A stretch of 34,081 nucleotides of DNA, taken from Planctomycetota bacterium. GTDB lineage: Bacteria; Planctomycetota; Planctomycetia; Pirellulales; Pirellulaceae. The notes below the pieces were generated by a model. It searched no databases and was not told the origin of the DNA. It saw nothing but the letters and a program-made list of their open reading frames with translations. Below are positions 18,436 through 27,302 of this stretch, in pieces (the first letter of the stretch is position 1; every line of letters begins with the position of its first letter). The stretch is from the NCBI GenBank assembly GCA_016872635.1, contig VGZN01000006.1:1-34081 (forward strand), written 5' to 3'. The position numbers and the translations under genes are program-made.

Positions 18436-20327
18436 TCCCAGATGGAATGGTAGGCTCCGATCGCTTCAAAATAGGCGATCAGGCTGGCATAAAATTCGTG
18501 TCGAGCCAGCGTCGCTCCGTCACCGATCATGACCAGCTTTCGTTTGGCTCGGGTCATCGCGACGTTCATCCGTCGCTCGTCCCCGAGGAAGCCGATTTCC
18601 CCGACGTCATTGGAACGGACCAGGGTGATCAAAACGGCCTCTTTTTCACGACCTTGGAACCCATCTACGGTATCTATTTCCACGTCTCGGTGCCGACAAC
18701 GATCGCGTAGCCATCGGACTTGTGCCGAGTACGGAGCGATCACCGCGATCGCGTCAGGCGAGATGCCTTGTTCGATGAAGCCTTCGACCTGTTCGAGGAC
18801 CCACATCCCCTCTTTGGGATTGAATTTGCTTTCCCCTTCAGGATCGATTGCTTCATCCCAACTAGCGCCTGCGGTGTCGACAAACGTGATGGGAGTTTCT
18901 GGGAACAGGATAGAGATTCCGGGCGAGAGGTCGGTCAGCATATGGGACGCAACGCTATCGTGAGCGCTCAAACGATCCTTGTAGAATCGAGTGGACGGGA
19001 ATCGCATGATTTGTTCGTGCATGCGGTACTGCACCTGCAATCCTGCGGTGACCAAATCTCCTCGCGATTGGACCAAACGTTCCATCATGCTCGTTGCAAA
19101 TCCCAACTGGGCAGCTTGATGGGAGAGTACGGTTGGTGGGAGTTGGCAATGATCACCGGCGAGGATCAGCCGTTCGGTCCGTAGCACAACAGGCCAATAT
19201 CCAGGTTCGGTGCTTTGGCATGCTTCGTCGATCACTCCTAGTGAGAAGGTACGATCTCCGAGGACTTCGGGGTCGTAATTGGTAGTCGCGCAGATCACGT
19301 CGGCCCGATCGAGGATGGAAGCGACGATCTGTTTCTCGTAAGCCTTCGCATCCTCTCTCAATCGCCTCGCTTCATACCGCAGCTCCTCGCGAGCACCAGC
19401 AGCTGGTTTCCCTCGGGTCCATTTGCCGGATTTCGCCATCAAGGTTTCCGCCTCCTTGTGCATTTGTCGCACGAGCTTCATGGCGGGATCGGAATCGGCG
19501 AGCGAATCCAGGGTATGGTGTTGCAGCAATTCATGCACGCGAGCCGGGTGCCCGATGCGGACAGCGTGGACTCCTAAGCCGATCAGTTTCTCGAGCAAAT
19601 TATCAACACCGGTGTTGCTCGGCGCACAAGCGAGCACGCGCTCATCTCGCAAGACGGCTTGTCGGATCAATTCTGCGACCGTGGTGGTTTTGCCGGTCCC
19701 AGGTGGCCCATGGATGATCGCGAAATCCCTTGCGGAGAGACCGAATTGGACTGCATGGATCTGCGAGGCATTCAGATGCTCGACGCCTTGGATCGGTTTT
19801 TGCGGATCGAATTGGGGGAGTCGTTCGCCGAGCAATAGATCGCGCCAATGCGACATGCGTCCTCGCGCTTGTTGGGCTGCAGCCATGGCCGCCAACAGCC
19901 TCGCTCGTGTGACTTCATCGGCGGACAATTCCAGCCGGAAAAAGGTTCCTTCGGGAAGGTCGTCAAAAACCACATCGATGGTTTGAGCATTGCGTGCGGA
20001 AACAATTCCGTTTCCGACATCATCGAGCGAAACTTCATCCGAAGCGACGACAGGTGCCCCTACGCGAAATCGGTTCCATGGTAGGCCCTGGTTCGGATTC
20101 CGTTTCCCAAAGGTGACGATCGCACGTCCACCTAGTCCAGTTCGGTGATCGATGACCACGAGATGCGTCAACGTATCCCCTCGCGATTCCAACGATTGGG
20201 TGTTGGAACCTGCTGAATGTGCGCGTCGGGAACGGCGCAGCGCCATCCTTGCACGTTCCGCGTCTGATTCGAGCGCTAACGCCTCGCGCATACGCTCGAA
20301 GTAAGCCTCGGGGTCGCTCCTAGTCAT
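18423..20327 (-). CDS. SF1 superfamily DNA/RNA helicase, IGHMBP2/UPF1-like (AAA_11/AAA_12 type)
   Basis: LNASQIHAVQFGLSARDFAIIHGPPGTGKTTTVAELIRQAV, VLACAPSNTGVDNLLEKL, FSLGVIDEACQSTEPGYWPVVLRTERLILAGDHCQLPPTVLS, LQVQYRMHEQIMRFPSTRFYKDRL, IDTVDGFQGREKEAVLITLVRSND, RRMNVAMTRAKRKLVMIGD. Confidence 0.93.
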   Translation of the reverse strand: MTRSDPEAYFERMREALALESDAERARMALRRSRRAHSAGSNTQSLESRGDTLTHLVVIDHRTGLGGRAIVTFGKRNPNQGLPWNRFRVGAPVVASDEVSLDDVGNGIVSARNAQTIDVVFDDLPEGTFFRLELSADEVTRARLLAAMAAAQQARGRMSHWRDLLLGERLPQFDPQKPIQGVEHLNASQIHAVQFGLSARDFAIIHGPPGTGKTTTVAELIRQAVLRDERVLACAPSNTGVDNLLEKLIGLGVHAVRIGHPARVHELLQHHTLDSLADSDPAMKLVRQMHKEAETLMAKSGKWTRGKPAAGAREELRYEARRLREDAKAYEKQIVASILDRADVICATTNYDPEVLGDRTFSLGVIDEACQSTEPGYWPVVLRTERLILAGDHCQLPPTVLSHQAAQLGFATSMMERLVQSRGDLVTAGLQVQYRMHEQIMRFPSTRFYKDRLSAHDSVASHMLTDLSPGISILFPETPITFVDTAGASWDEAIDPEGESKFNPKEGMWVLEQVEGFIEQGISPDAIAVIAPYSAQVRWLRDRCRHRDVEIDTVDGFQGREKEAVLITLVRSNDVGEIGFLGDERRMNVAMTRAKRKLVMIGDGATLARHEFYASLIAYFEAIGAYHSIWEWGG

Positions 20328-21708
20328 TCGGCAACCGATAAAACAGGACCAGTGGCAACAGGAGCAGCGACATCATCCAGAACACCGAGGAAACAGGCCA
20401 TCCCAGTCCTGAGGAAATCTCGACAAACAACTGGTACAGAGGACCAGCTAGGAGGATACCAACAAAGTTGGCGAAGTTCATGGTCGCGATCATTCGGCCT
20501 TTGATCTCTGCGGGCGGGCGTTGCTGCAGGAAAACCTGGAGGGGGATTACAAATACGGCAGCACCTATCCCAGCGAGGATCAGGAATAGCAACGTACCGA
20601 CATAGCCGAGCATCGGCTTCCCGCCAGGAAGCCAGAGTCCCAGGATAATCATGGATGCGATCATGATGAGTAGTCCTAATCGCACTTGCGTGGCCGCCTT
20701 CATTTGCTTGAGCACAAGATTGGCGCACACCGCTCCGATGATGATTCCTATCGCCAAACCGCCGGTCAATACGCTCACCGCACCATCGGATTCCAATTTC
20801 ATTTGAAGCTTTCCCATCGCGTTGACGACGGGCATCACGATGCCTCCGGTGAGCCAGAATACGCTCGACACGACGATTGCAATCAGCAACGGTGTGTCTC
20901 GCTTGAACAACTTGCGAACTTCGTCCGAAGCGACGAAGTCGGCCATCGCGAGCTTGGCGTTAGGCTGAGCGGGAGGCGTTTTCCGAATCATCATCGAAAA
21001 AATAGTCCCGATCACGGCAACTCCGGTGCACACCAACGAGCCGATCCATAAACGACTGAAGTCTTCGGTCCCATCGGGATTCTTGATGACCAACAGATCC
21101 TTGATGACTCCGGCGAGAACCACTCCGAGGATGATCGCGAGGAAGGTCGACATGAGGATCAAGCCGTTGGCTCGCGGTGCATCTTCTTTCTTGAAAAGTT
21201 CCGGAAGCACTCCGTACTTGCCAGGCCCGAAAAATGTGCTGTGTACTCCCATCAGGAAGAGTACACTCCAAGTACCCCAATCACCAAGATCCCCATAAAA
21301 GAGGAAAGCAAGGACCGCTAAGAGTGTGATTCCAATCTCGGCGAACTTGCAAATGACGATGATGGAGCTTTTGCTGTATCGGTCCGATAAGAATCCAGCA
21401 TAACTGCTAAGGAGCACGAACGGCAGACTAAAGAGTGCCGTAGCCCAGCCTTGACGATCACCCCCTTTTACGGCCACCGCCACTCCTGGAAGGGCCATCA
21501 ACAGCATCATTTGCTTGTACAGGTTGTCATTGAAGGCACCCAGGAATTGGGTGATTGCCAATCCCCAAAACGATTTGTCCTTCAGCAATTGGCTTTTCTT
21601 GGATTCGCCAGGATTCCCGTGGTAATCGTCTTCGTTGCGGTTAAGGCTATCCGGCGTTTGATTGGAATCCATGAATGTTTCCTGTGCCTGTCCTGTCGAT
21701 CCTAGCAA
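20320..21708 (-). CDS. MFS transporter, LplT-like (lysophospholipid transporter type)
   Basis: FWGLAITQFLGAFNDNLYKQMMLLMAL, FVLLSSYAGFLSDRYSKSSIIVICKFAEIGITLLAVLAF, LMGVHSTFFGPGKYGVLPELFKKEDAPRANGLILMSTFLAIILG; the GPxKYGxLPEL motif is typical of LplT. Start may be Met at 21672. Confidence 0.85.
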   Translation of the reverse strand: MLGSTGQAQETFMDSNQTPDSLNRNEDDYHGNPGESKKSQLLKDKSFWGLAITQFLGAFNDNLYKQMMLLMALPGVAVAVKGGDRQGWATALFSLPFVLLSSYAGFLSDRYSKSSIIVICKFAEIGITLLAVLAFLFYGDLGDWGTWSVLFLMGVHSTFFGPGKYGVLPELFKKEDAPRANGLILMSTFLAIILGVVLAGVIKDLLVIKNPDGTEDFSRLWIGSLVCTGVAVIGTIFSMMIRKTPPAQPNAKLAMADFVASDEVRKLFKRDTPLLIAIVVSSVFWLTGGIVMPVVNAMGKLQMKLESDGAVSVLTGGLAIGIIIGAVCANLVLKQMKAATQVRLGLLIMIASMIILGLWLPGGKPMLGYVGTLLFLILAGIGAAVFVIPLQVFLQQRPPAEIKGRMIATMNFANFVGILLAGPLYQLFVEISSGLGWPVSSVFWMMSLLLLPLVLFYRLPND

Positions 21709-21722
21709 GATCCTAGCGTGGA

Positions 21723-23477
21723 CTATTGAAGTCCGGTTTTCTCGAGCGCGAGTTTCTTGAGTCCGCGTAAATCCAATTTGCCGGTCCCAAGGATCGGAAT
21801 TGCGTCGACTTGGATGAAGCTGTCTGCGGATGGAATGTAAATCGCCGGATGGCCGGCGGCGATCAAGCGTTTGACCAAGTCCGCCGGTTCGATGCCATTG
21901 AGATTGGTGTAGAGAACGATCAGACGCTCCCCTTTTTTCTCGTCGGGGACACCGCTCACCGCAACGGTCATTGTTTCTTCGTTACCACCTACGAGCGCCG
22001 TAATTTCCTCTTCGACTTGGATGTGTGGAACCATCTCACCGCCGATCTTCGAGAACCGGCTTTCCCGACCCGTGATGTAAATGAATCCATCGGAATCGAC
22101 ATGCCCGACATCGCCCGAGATGTACCACTCGCCGTTCATAACTTTAGCGGTAAGTTCTGGCTGGTTGAGGTAACCATGCATGACGTTAGGACCTGCGAAC
22201 TCAAGCATACCTGTTTCGTCAGGGCCCAGTACGTGCCCATCTTCGAGCGAGACGGTACGGACACGGACGCCCGGAATTGGACGGCCTACAGATCCTTCGC
22301 GCGTCCCTTTTTTGGCTTCAGGGGTAAGGGCTCGGTTCGGGGGAACATTCACCGCGACGACAGGACTTAATTCGGTAGCACCGTATCCTTCGATCGGTCG
22401 AACGCCGAATCGTTCTTGGAATGCATCGGCGAGTGGAATCGGCATCTTTTCGGCGCCGACCACCACAACTTCGACGGTCTTGAATTGCTCCGGCTCGATC
22501 CGTTTGAGGAATCCTCGCAAGAAGGTCGGTGTCCCGAGGACCACCGTCGATTTGCTAGCCTCGATCAACTTAGCGATCTGCTTAGGTTCGAGTGGGTTGT
22601 AATGGAAAGCTCCCGATGCTGGAGTGGTTGCGGCTCCCCAAAGGGTTACGGTAAAGCCAAAAGAATGGAAGAACGGGAGGATACCGAGGAAGCAATCCGA
22701 GTCCTTGACCCCGATGATCGTGTCAAAGCCTTGGACATTTGACGCAATGTTGTTGAGGGTCAATGGAACACCTTTGGGAACTCCAGTTGAACCCGAAGTG
22801 AAGATGATGGTCAAGCAATCATCGGGCTTGTTTTTACTCAACTTAAACGTCGAAGCCAAGAAGGACTCCGGCAGGAACTTGGTCTGAAGGTAGGCCAGGA
22901 TTTTGTCGGAGTTTCTCGCTTTACTTGCCAAGTCCTCCATGTACACGATCTCTGCATCGAGTTTCATGGAGAGCTTGTCCATCACTTTGCGGCTAGTGAG
23001 AACGTGCTTGATTCTCGCTTGTTCTATGCAGCGATTCACGATCGACTCAGAGACCGTGTAGTTCAGGTTCACGGCGACTTTGCGAGACAATGCGAGGGCC
23101 ATGTTCACGACAAATGCGGCTGCGGTCGGCGGAAGCAAGACACCGACATTCGTTTCGTTCGCAGATAGGACTTCTCGGTCTAAGATTCGCTTGAGAGCCA
23201 GTGTGCGAAGCAACAAATCGTTGCCGCTCATCCGCGTACCCGCAGAGTCGTAGATTTTGATACCGCTTCCTTTTTCACGGCAGCGGCGGATAAACAATCG
23301 AGGCAGGTTCCAATCCCATTGAATTGGAGTTTGGCTAGAATTGGCTTGAGCGGTCATAGTCGTCGAGGCAAGGGGAGAAGGGGACTTCATTCTCCAGCAT
23401 TCTAACGAAACCGATCGCTTTCGGGTTATCGCCGAGCCATTTTGAGGGAACTGACCGCGATAATACCCGACTGGCAC
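21723..23477 (-). CDS. AMP-dependent synthetase/ligase (acyl-CoA / acyl-ACP synthetase-like, Aas C-terminal type)
   Basis: CLTIIFTSGSTGVPKGVPLTLNNIASNVQ, LPFFHSFGFTVTLWG, EGYGATELSPVVAVN, GPNVMHGYLNQPELTAKV, WYISGDVGHVDSDGFIYITGRESRFSKIGGEMV. Start probably Met at 23390 or 23357. Confidence 0.9.
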   Translation of the reverse strand: MPVGYYRGQFPQNGSAITRKRSVSLECWRMKSPSPLASTTMTAQANSSQTPIQWDWNLPRLFIRRCREKGSGIKIYDSAGTRMSGNDLLLRTLALKRILDREVLSANETNVGVLLPPTAAAFVVNMALALSRKVAVNLNYTVSESIVNRCIEQARIKHVLTSRKVMDKLSMKLDAEIVYMEDLASKARNSDKILAYLQTKFLPESFLASTFKLSKNKPDDCLTIIFTSGSTGVPKGVPLTLNNIASNVQGFDTIIGVKDSDCFLGILPFFHSFGFTVTLWGAATTPASGAFHYNPLEPKQIAKLIEASKSTVVLGTPTFLRGFLKRIEPEQFKTVEVVVVGAEKMPIPLADAFQERFGVRPIEGYGATELSPVVAVNVPPNRALTPEAKKGTREGSVGRPIPGVRVRTVSLEDGHVLGPDETGMLEFAGPNVMHGYLNQPELTAKVMNGEWYISGDVGHVDSDGFIYITGRESRFSKIGGEMVPHIQVEEEITALVGGNEETMTVAVSGVPDEKKGERLIVLYTNLNGIEPADLVKRLIAAGHPAIYIPSADSFIQVDAIPILGTGKLDLRGLKKLALEKTGLQ

Positions 23478-23511
23478 CGATTCACTCGCGCCGAATCCAT
23501 GGGGACGGTTG

Positions 23512-24882
23512 CTATTTCTTCCTTTTGAACTCTTCGGTTAGTTCCGGTACAGGAATCCCTAAAACGCCTCGACCTTCTTGCAGACGGAAGCTGACGTCTT
23601 CGCGGATGTCGTCGTTATCAATTTCCCAGAAGAGTTTCAAATCCTCGGGGGATTTGGGGACATGGGATCGTATCAGCCGCATTCCAACCATGCGGGCTGG
23701 GTCGGTCGTATACCACCACGGGCTCAGGGGCACGTTTGGGTCTTCTTCCTTCCAATCTTCATCGGCCGAACCCATACGAGCTGCTGAGCGCAGTCGTTCC
23801 GGTGGATCTTGCCATCCGCCTCCGCGAACACACCTCATATCTCGAGTTGTCGGTTTATTGATCGCGTCGAGCACGCTGAGCAATTTGCCTTGCTTGTCTC
23901 CAAAACCATCCGAGGTGTATTGATCGACGGTCCATTCCCAGACACTTCCGTGCATGTCGTGCAATCCGAACGCGTTCGGTTTCTTACTACCGACCTTAGG
24001 AGCCCCCTTGGGGGAATTTTCCGAAAAGGCGGCGTGATCACCTAACTGCGATGGATCATCACCGAACGAGTAAGCGGTCTTACTGCCGGCGCGGGCGGCA
24101 TACTCCCATTCGGCTTCCGTGGGAAGGCGATACTGGACCGCAGTAATCCCGCTGAGCCACTTTGTGTATTGCTTGGCGGCGTATTGAGTCATGGTCACTG
24201 CGGGTTGCTGAGGATCATCGCCATACTCGTAGGTGTGGCTAGGCTCGTACAAAGGAGTCGGCACTGTGATTGCATCGCTTTGTGCCAAGTTCTTTGCCTT
24301 GCGGACTCCTTGTCGCGACAGTCGCTTGAAAATGTCATAAGACTTCATGAACGTTTTGTACTCGGCCCAAGTCAGCTCGGTCTTTGCCATCCAGAATGGT
24401 TCCATCTTTACGGTAAACTGGGGGCCTTCGTCCTCAGTCCGTCCCGCTTCCTCAGCAGGGGAGCCCATAACAAACTCCCCAGCGGGGATCGGGATCATCT
24501 CGAAGCGGATATCGGTTGATTCCACGGTCTGGGTGTATGGGACCATGAATGTCCCGTCGGCAAGTTTGACGAACGGACCGTTGGCAGGTTGCTCCCTGCT
24601 GATTCCTAATGGAAGTGAAGCGTTGTTTTCTTGGGCGGCTTCGCTTTGCGACGACGGTTCTCCCGCGTCGGAGGATGTGCTGATCCGCGGTTCACTCGCA
24701 GGGACCCATTGGGATGGAATAAAACCAGAAACGATGGATCCCAATACCACCAATCCTACTTGGTGCAGTTTTGCAAGTTTCGAAATGGTGAAAGGCCCGC
24801 AGTTCCTCGCGCGACATAGTGCAGGAGAGTGGCTGGCAGTGATATCGAGAGGCGACGAGATGCCGGAGGGACTACTTTTCAT
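23512..24882 (-). CDS. Formylglycine-generating-enzyme/sulfatase-modifying-factor (SUMF1) domain protein, with N-terminal hydrophobic segment
   Basis: FEMIPIPAGEFVMGSPAEEAGRTEDEGPQFTVKMEPFWMAKTELTWAEYKTF, YRLPTEAEWEYAARAGSKTAYSFGDD, NAFGLHDMHGSVWEWTVDQY, CVRGGGWQDPPERLRSAAR. Confidence 0.9.
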   Translation of the reverse strand: MKSSPSGISSPLDITASHSPALCRARNCGPFTISKLAKLHQVGLVVLGSIVSGFIPSQWVPASEPRISTSSDAGEPSSQSEAAQENNASLPLGISREQPANGPFVKLADGTFMVPYTQTVESTDIRFEMIPIPAGEFVMGSPAEEAGRTEDEGPQFTVKMEPFWMAKTELTWAEYKTFMKSYDIFKRLSRQGVRKAKNLAQSDAITVPTPLYEPSHTYEYGDDPQQPAVTMTQYAAKQYTKWLSGITAVQYRLPTEAEWEYAARAGSKTAYSFGDDPSQLGDHAAFSENSPKGAPKVGSKKPNAFGLHDMHGSVWEWTVDQYTSDGFGDKQGKLLSVLDAINKPTTRDMRCVRGGGWQDPPERLRSAARMGSADEDWKEEDPNVPLSPWWYTTDPARMVGMRLIRSHVPKSPEDLKLFWEIDNDDIREDVSFRLQEGRGVLGIPVPELTEEFKRKK

Positions 24883-25110
24883 GGGTTGTTTGGTCGTTGC
24901 CCGGAGAACTGACTGTGAGTCACAATATGTACAACGCTATTCAGAGTAACTGGAAACACGACAACATACCAGGGTCGTAAACCTGTAGTGCGGCACCTTG
25001 GGAGGCACGATTCTTTGTGGAGTGTTTTGGTTGCTATGGTTCGGCGTTGAGATTACGGCTTGTGATTCAACGGGTATTTGATAAATAAAGATCGAGTCGA
25101 CGCCCTTATT

Positions 25111-25135
25111 CGGGGATAGCTCTATAACATCCCCG
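25111..25135. promoter_or_regulatory. Perfect 7-bp inverted repeat upstream of the phosphoglycerate mutase gene
   Basis: CGGGGAT-agctctataac-ATCCCCG, ending 55 nt before ATG 25191. Function unknown. Confidence 0.55.
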
Positions 25136-25190
25136 CGCGTGTTTTAACGCTGCTGGTTTTTCTACTTTGCAACTGGAGACGTGTTGCCCC

Positions 25191-26396
25191 ATGGACATTC
25201 ATACTTTGACCCGTGAGCTGCAATTGGACAACGGCAGCAAAATTGTCATGCTCGTCGCGGATGGTCTCGGAGGATTGCCGATGAGTCCGGGTGGATTGAC
25301 CGAATTGGAAACGGCGAAAACGCCCAATTTGGATGCCCTCGCTGCGCTCGGCGTTCAAGGAGCCAGCATTCCGGTAAAGCCGGGGATCGCTCCTGGTAGT
25401 GGACCAGGTCACTTGGGGTTGTTCGGCTACGATCCGCTGCACTATCAAATCGGACGAGGTGCCTTGGAAGCAACCGGGATCGGTTTTGAGTTGAAAGAGG
25501 GTGATGTTGCAATCCGTTGCAATTTTTGCACGATCGATGCAGCTGGAAAAATCACCGATCGGCGCGCAGGTCGAATCAGCAGCGAAGAAAGCGCACCCCT
25601 CGCAATCTCACTTCGCCAAATCAAAATACCGGGCGTCGAGATATTTGTAGAACCGGTCAAAGAGCACCGATTCGTTGTTGTTTTTCGCGAACCTGGACTG
25701 GGTGGCAACGTCGCTGATACCGATCCGCAAAAGACCGGAGTGGCTCCGCTCGATCCTGTCGCACAAAATCCACAAAGCCAACGGACAGCTGAAATCGCCA
25801 AAGAGTTTCTGGCCCAAGCGAAGAAGATCCTCGCGGGGCATCCCAAGGCGAATTTTCATACCATGCGAGGCTTTGCGAACAAGCCGTCATTGCCCAGCTA
25901 CAAAGAGGTTTATGGGCTACGAGCTGCGGCAATTGCCGTTTACCCGATGTACAAAGGCCTGGCGCGACTGGTAGGGATGGATATTGTTGGCCAAGCTCAA
26001 ACGCTGCAAGAACAGATCGATGTCCTGAAACAGAATTGGGACAAATACGACTTCTTCTTCATCCACTTCAAGTACACCGATAGCACCGGCGAAGATGGTA
26101 ACTTCGCAGAAAAGGTTGCTCGGATTGAAGAACTCGATTCGATCATGCCTCAAATCAATGCGCTCAAGCCGGAAGTGATGATCGTTACCGGGGACCACAG
26201 CACCCCGAGTTACCTCAAGAGTCACTCGTGGCACCCGGTACCCACCCTGTTAGTTTCGGATTGCTGCCGCCCAGATCCGCACAAGGCCTTCAATGAGTCA
26301 ACCTCGATAACCGGTGGTTTGGGGCATTTCGAAGCTCAGTACCTCATGGCATTGGCCCTTTCCAATGCAGGACGCATGGGCAAATACGGGGCGTAG
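25191..26396 (+). CDS. apgM: 2,3-bisphosphoglycerate-independent phosphoglycerate mutase, archaeal-type (ApgM-like)
   Basis: KIVMLVADGLGGLP, AKTPNLDALAALGVQGASIPVKPGIAPGSGPGHLGLFGYDP, GRGALEATGIGFELKEGDVAIRCNF, DFFFIHFKYTDSTGEDGNFAEKVARIEELD, VMIVTGDHSTPSYLKSHSWHPVPTLL. ATG 25191 preferred over track start 25167. Confidence 0.92.
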   Translation: MDIHTLTRELQLDNGSKIVMLVADGLGGLPMSPGGLTELETAKTPNLDALAALGVQGASIPVKPGIAPGSGPGHLGLFGYDPLHYQIGRGALEATGIGFELKEGDVAIRCNFCTIDAAGKITDRRAGRISSEESAPLAISLRQIKIPGVEIFVEPVKEHRFVVVFREPGLGGNVADTDPQKTGVAPLDPVAQNPQSQRTAEIAKEFLAQAKKILAGHPKANFHTMRGFANKPSLPSYKEVYGLRAAAIAVYPMYKGLARLVGMDIVGQAQTLQEQIDVLKQNWDKYDFFFIHFKYTDSTGEDGNFAEKVARIEELDSIMPQINALKPEVMIVTGDHSTPSYLKSHSWHPVPTLLVSDCCRPDPHKAFNESTSITGGLGHFEAQYLMALALSNAGRMGKYGA

Positions 26397-26422
26397 ACAC
26401 GGTCAGCCGGCACCATTAAACG

Positions 26423-26466
26423 AAAAAACCTCGCGTGAAGATCAGCGGATCTTTGCGAGGTTTTTT
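26423..26466. terminator. Rho-independent (probably bidirectional) terminator after apgM
   Basis: AAAAAACCTCGC-gtg-AAGATC-agcg-GATCTT-t-GCGAGGTTTTTT: GC-rich stem with inner stem, A-tract 5' and T-tract 3'. Confidence 0.9.
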
Positions 26467-26648
26467 GTAATTTGCGTTCGATCGCGGGTGCTCGTGCAGC
26501 GAGAAATGCAGCGGATACACTGCACGGCGTGCACCTCTTGGCGTGTACCGTGCGCTAGAAGGATAGGAGATCGCCCGTTTCTGCTTGCTAGCAATTCCCG
26601 ATTGTGTGCGGGAGAGCTCGCAGCGATTAACGTTGGGCTTTGGCTTCT

Positions 26649-26855
26649 TCACGGTCGGCCTTTGAGCTCTGCGGTCTCATTCGCGAGCTTGTTCTCAGAT
26701 CCGGCAGGGAAATACTGGATATCGTCGATCAAGTAGTAAGGGCTTGGCAACGTTTGACCGGCAACATGCACTTGGCAACCACTGCTCATAGAGATTCCGC
26801 AAAGTGCGATTGCTGCGATCATCCACCATCCCGACGTCGATTTGCTGGCTTTCAT
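26649..26855 (-). CDS. Small putative lipoprotein
   Basis: From Met at 26855: MKASKSTSGWWMIAAIALCGISMSSGCQVHVAGQTLPSPYYLIDDIQYFPAGSENKLANETAELKGRP; signal peptide followed by a lipobox-like SSGC. Converges on the terminator at 26423-26466. Confidence 0.7.
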   Translation of the reverse strand: MKASKSTSGWWMIAAIALCGISMSSGCQVHVAGQTLPSPYYLIDDIQYFPAGSENKLANETAELKGRP

Positions 26856-27250
26856 TGTTCCATTCCATCCCTGGACTAGTCGTTGAGCGCCTGGCACATG
26901 TGATGCCACGTCACGCCATGGAGGTGGGTATCGGAATTTCCGAATGTTTGCTTGAGTGAAACTTTGCCGAATGAATCGCAAAATCGGTCAGGTGCCCCGA
27001 GGCGATAGCTATCGCGTTGCGAATCACCATGCCAGTATCGCATTGCGATCCGAGCCACGCGTGTGAGCAAGTGGCGACTGGCTGCTGGAAGCCGGATCCC
27101 CCAGCGCTAGTCATGATCATGCCCCAGAAAGGGTACTGATCGACATTGTGTAACGAGCAATACTAGGCGTGCCTCCACCCGGCGCTCACGCTGAGGGCTC
27201 GGAAGTCGTTCGCTTTGCGAATGGTATCTAGCTAACGCGTGTACGGAATC

Positions 27251-27287
27251 GGTGGCAGGACGTTAGAGCCTGAACTCCGTCCACCAC
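27251..27287. terminator. Imperfect inverted repeat downstream (minus strand) of the phosphatase gene, possible terminator or structured 3' end
   Basis: GGTGGcAGGACG...CGTCCaCCAC arms; no clear T-tract. Confidence 0.35.
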
Positions 27288-27302
27288 ATGTTCGTGACAA
27301 CT

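Noticed and set aside
26876-27120. Short minus-strand ORFs in the 26.9-27.3 kb intergenic region as a gene remnant
   Set aside because: No recognisable family or conserved motif; insufficient evidence for a pseudogene.
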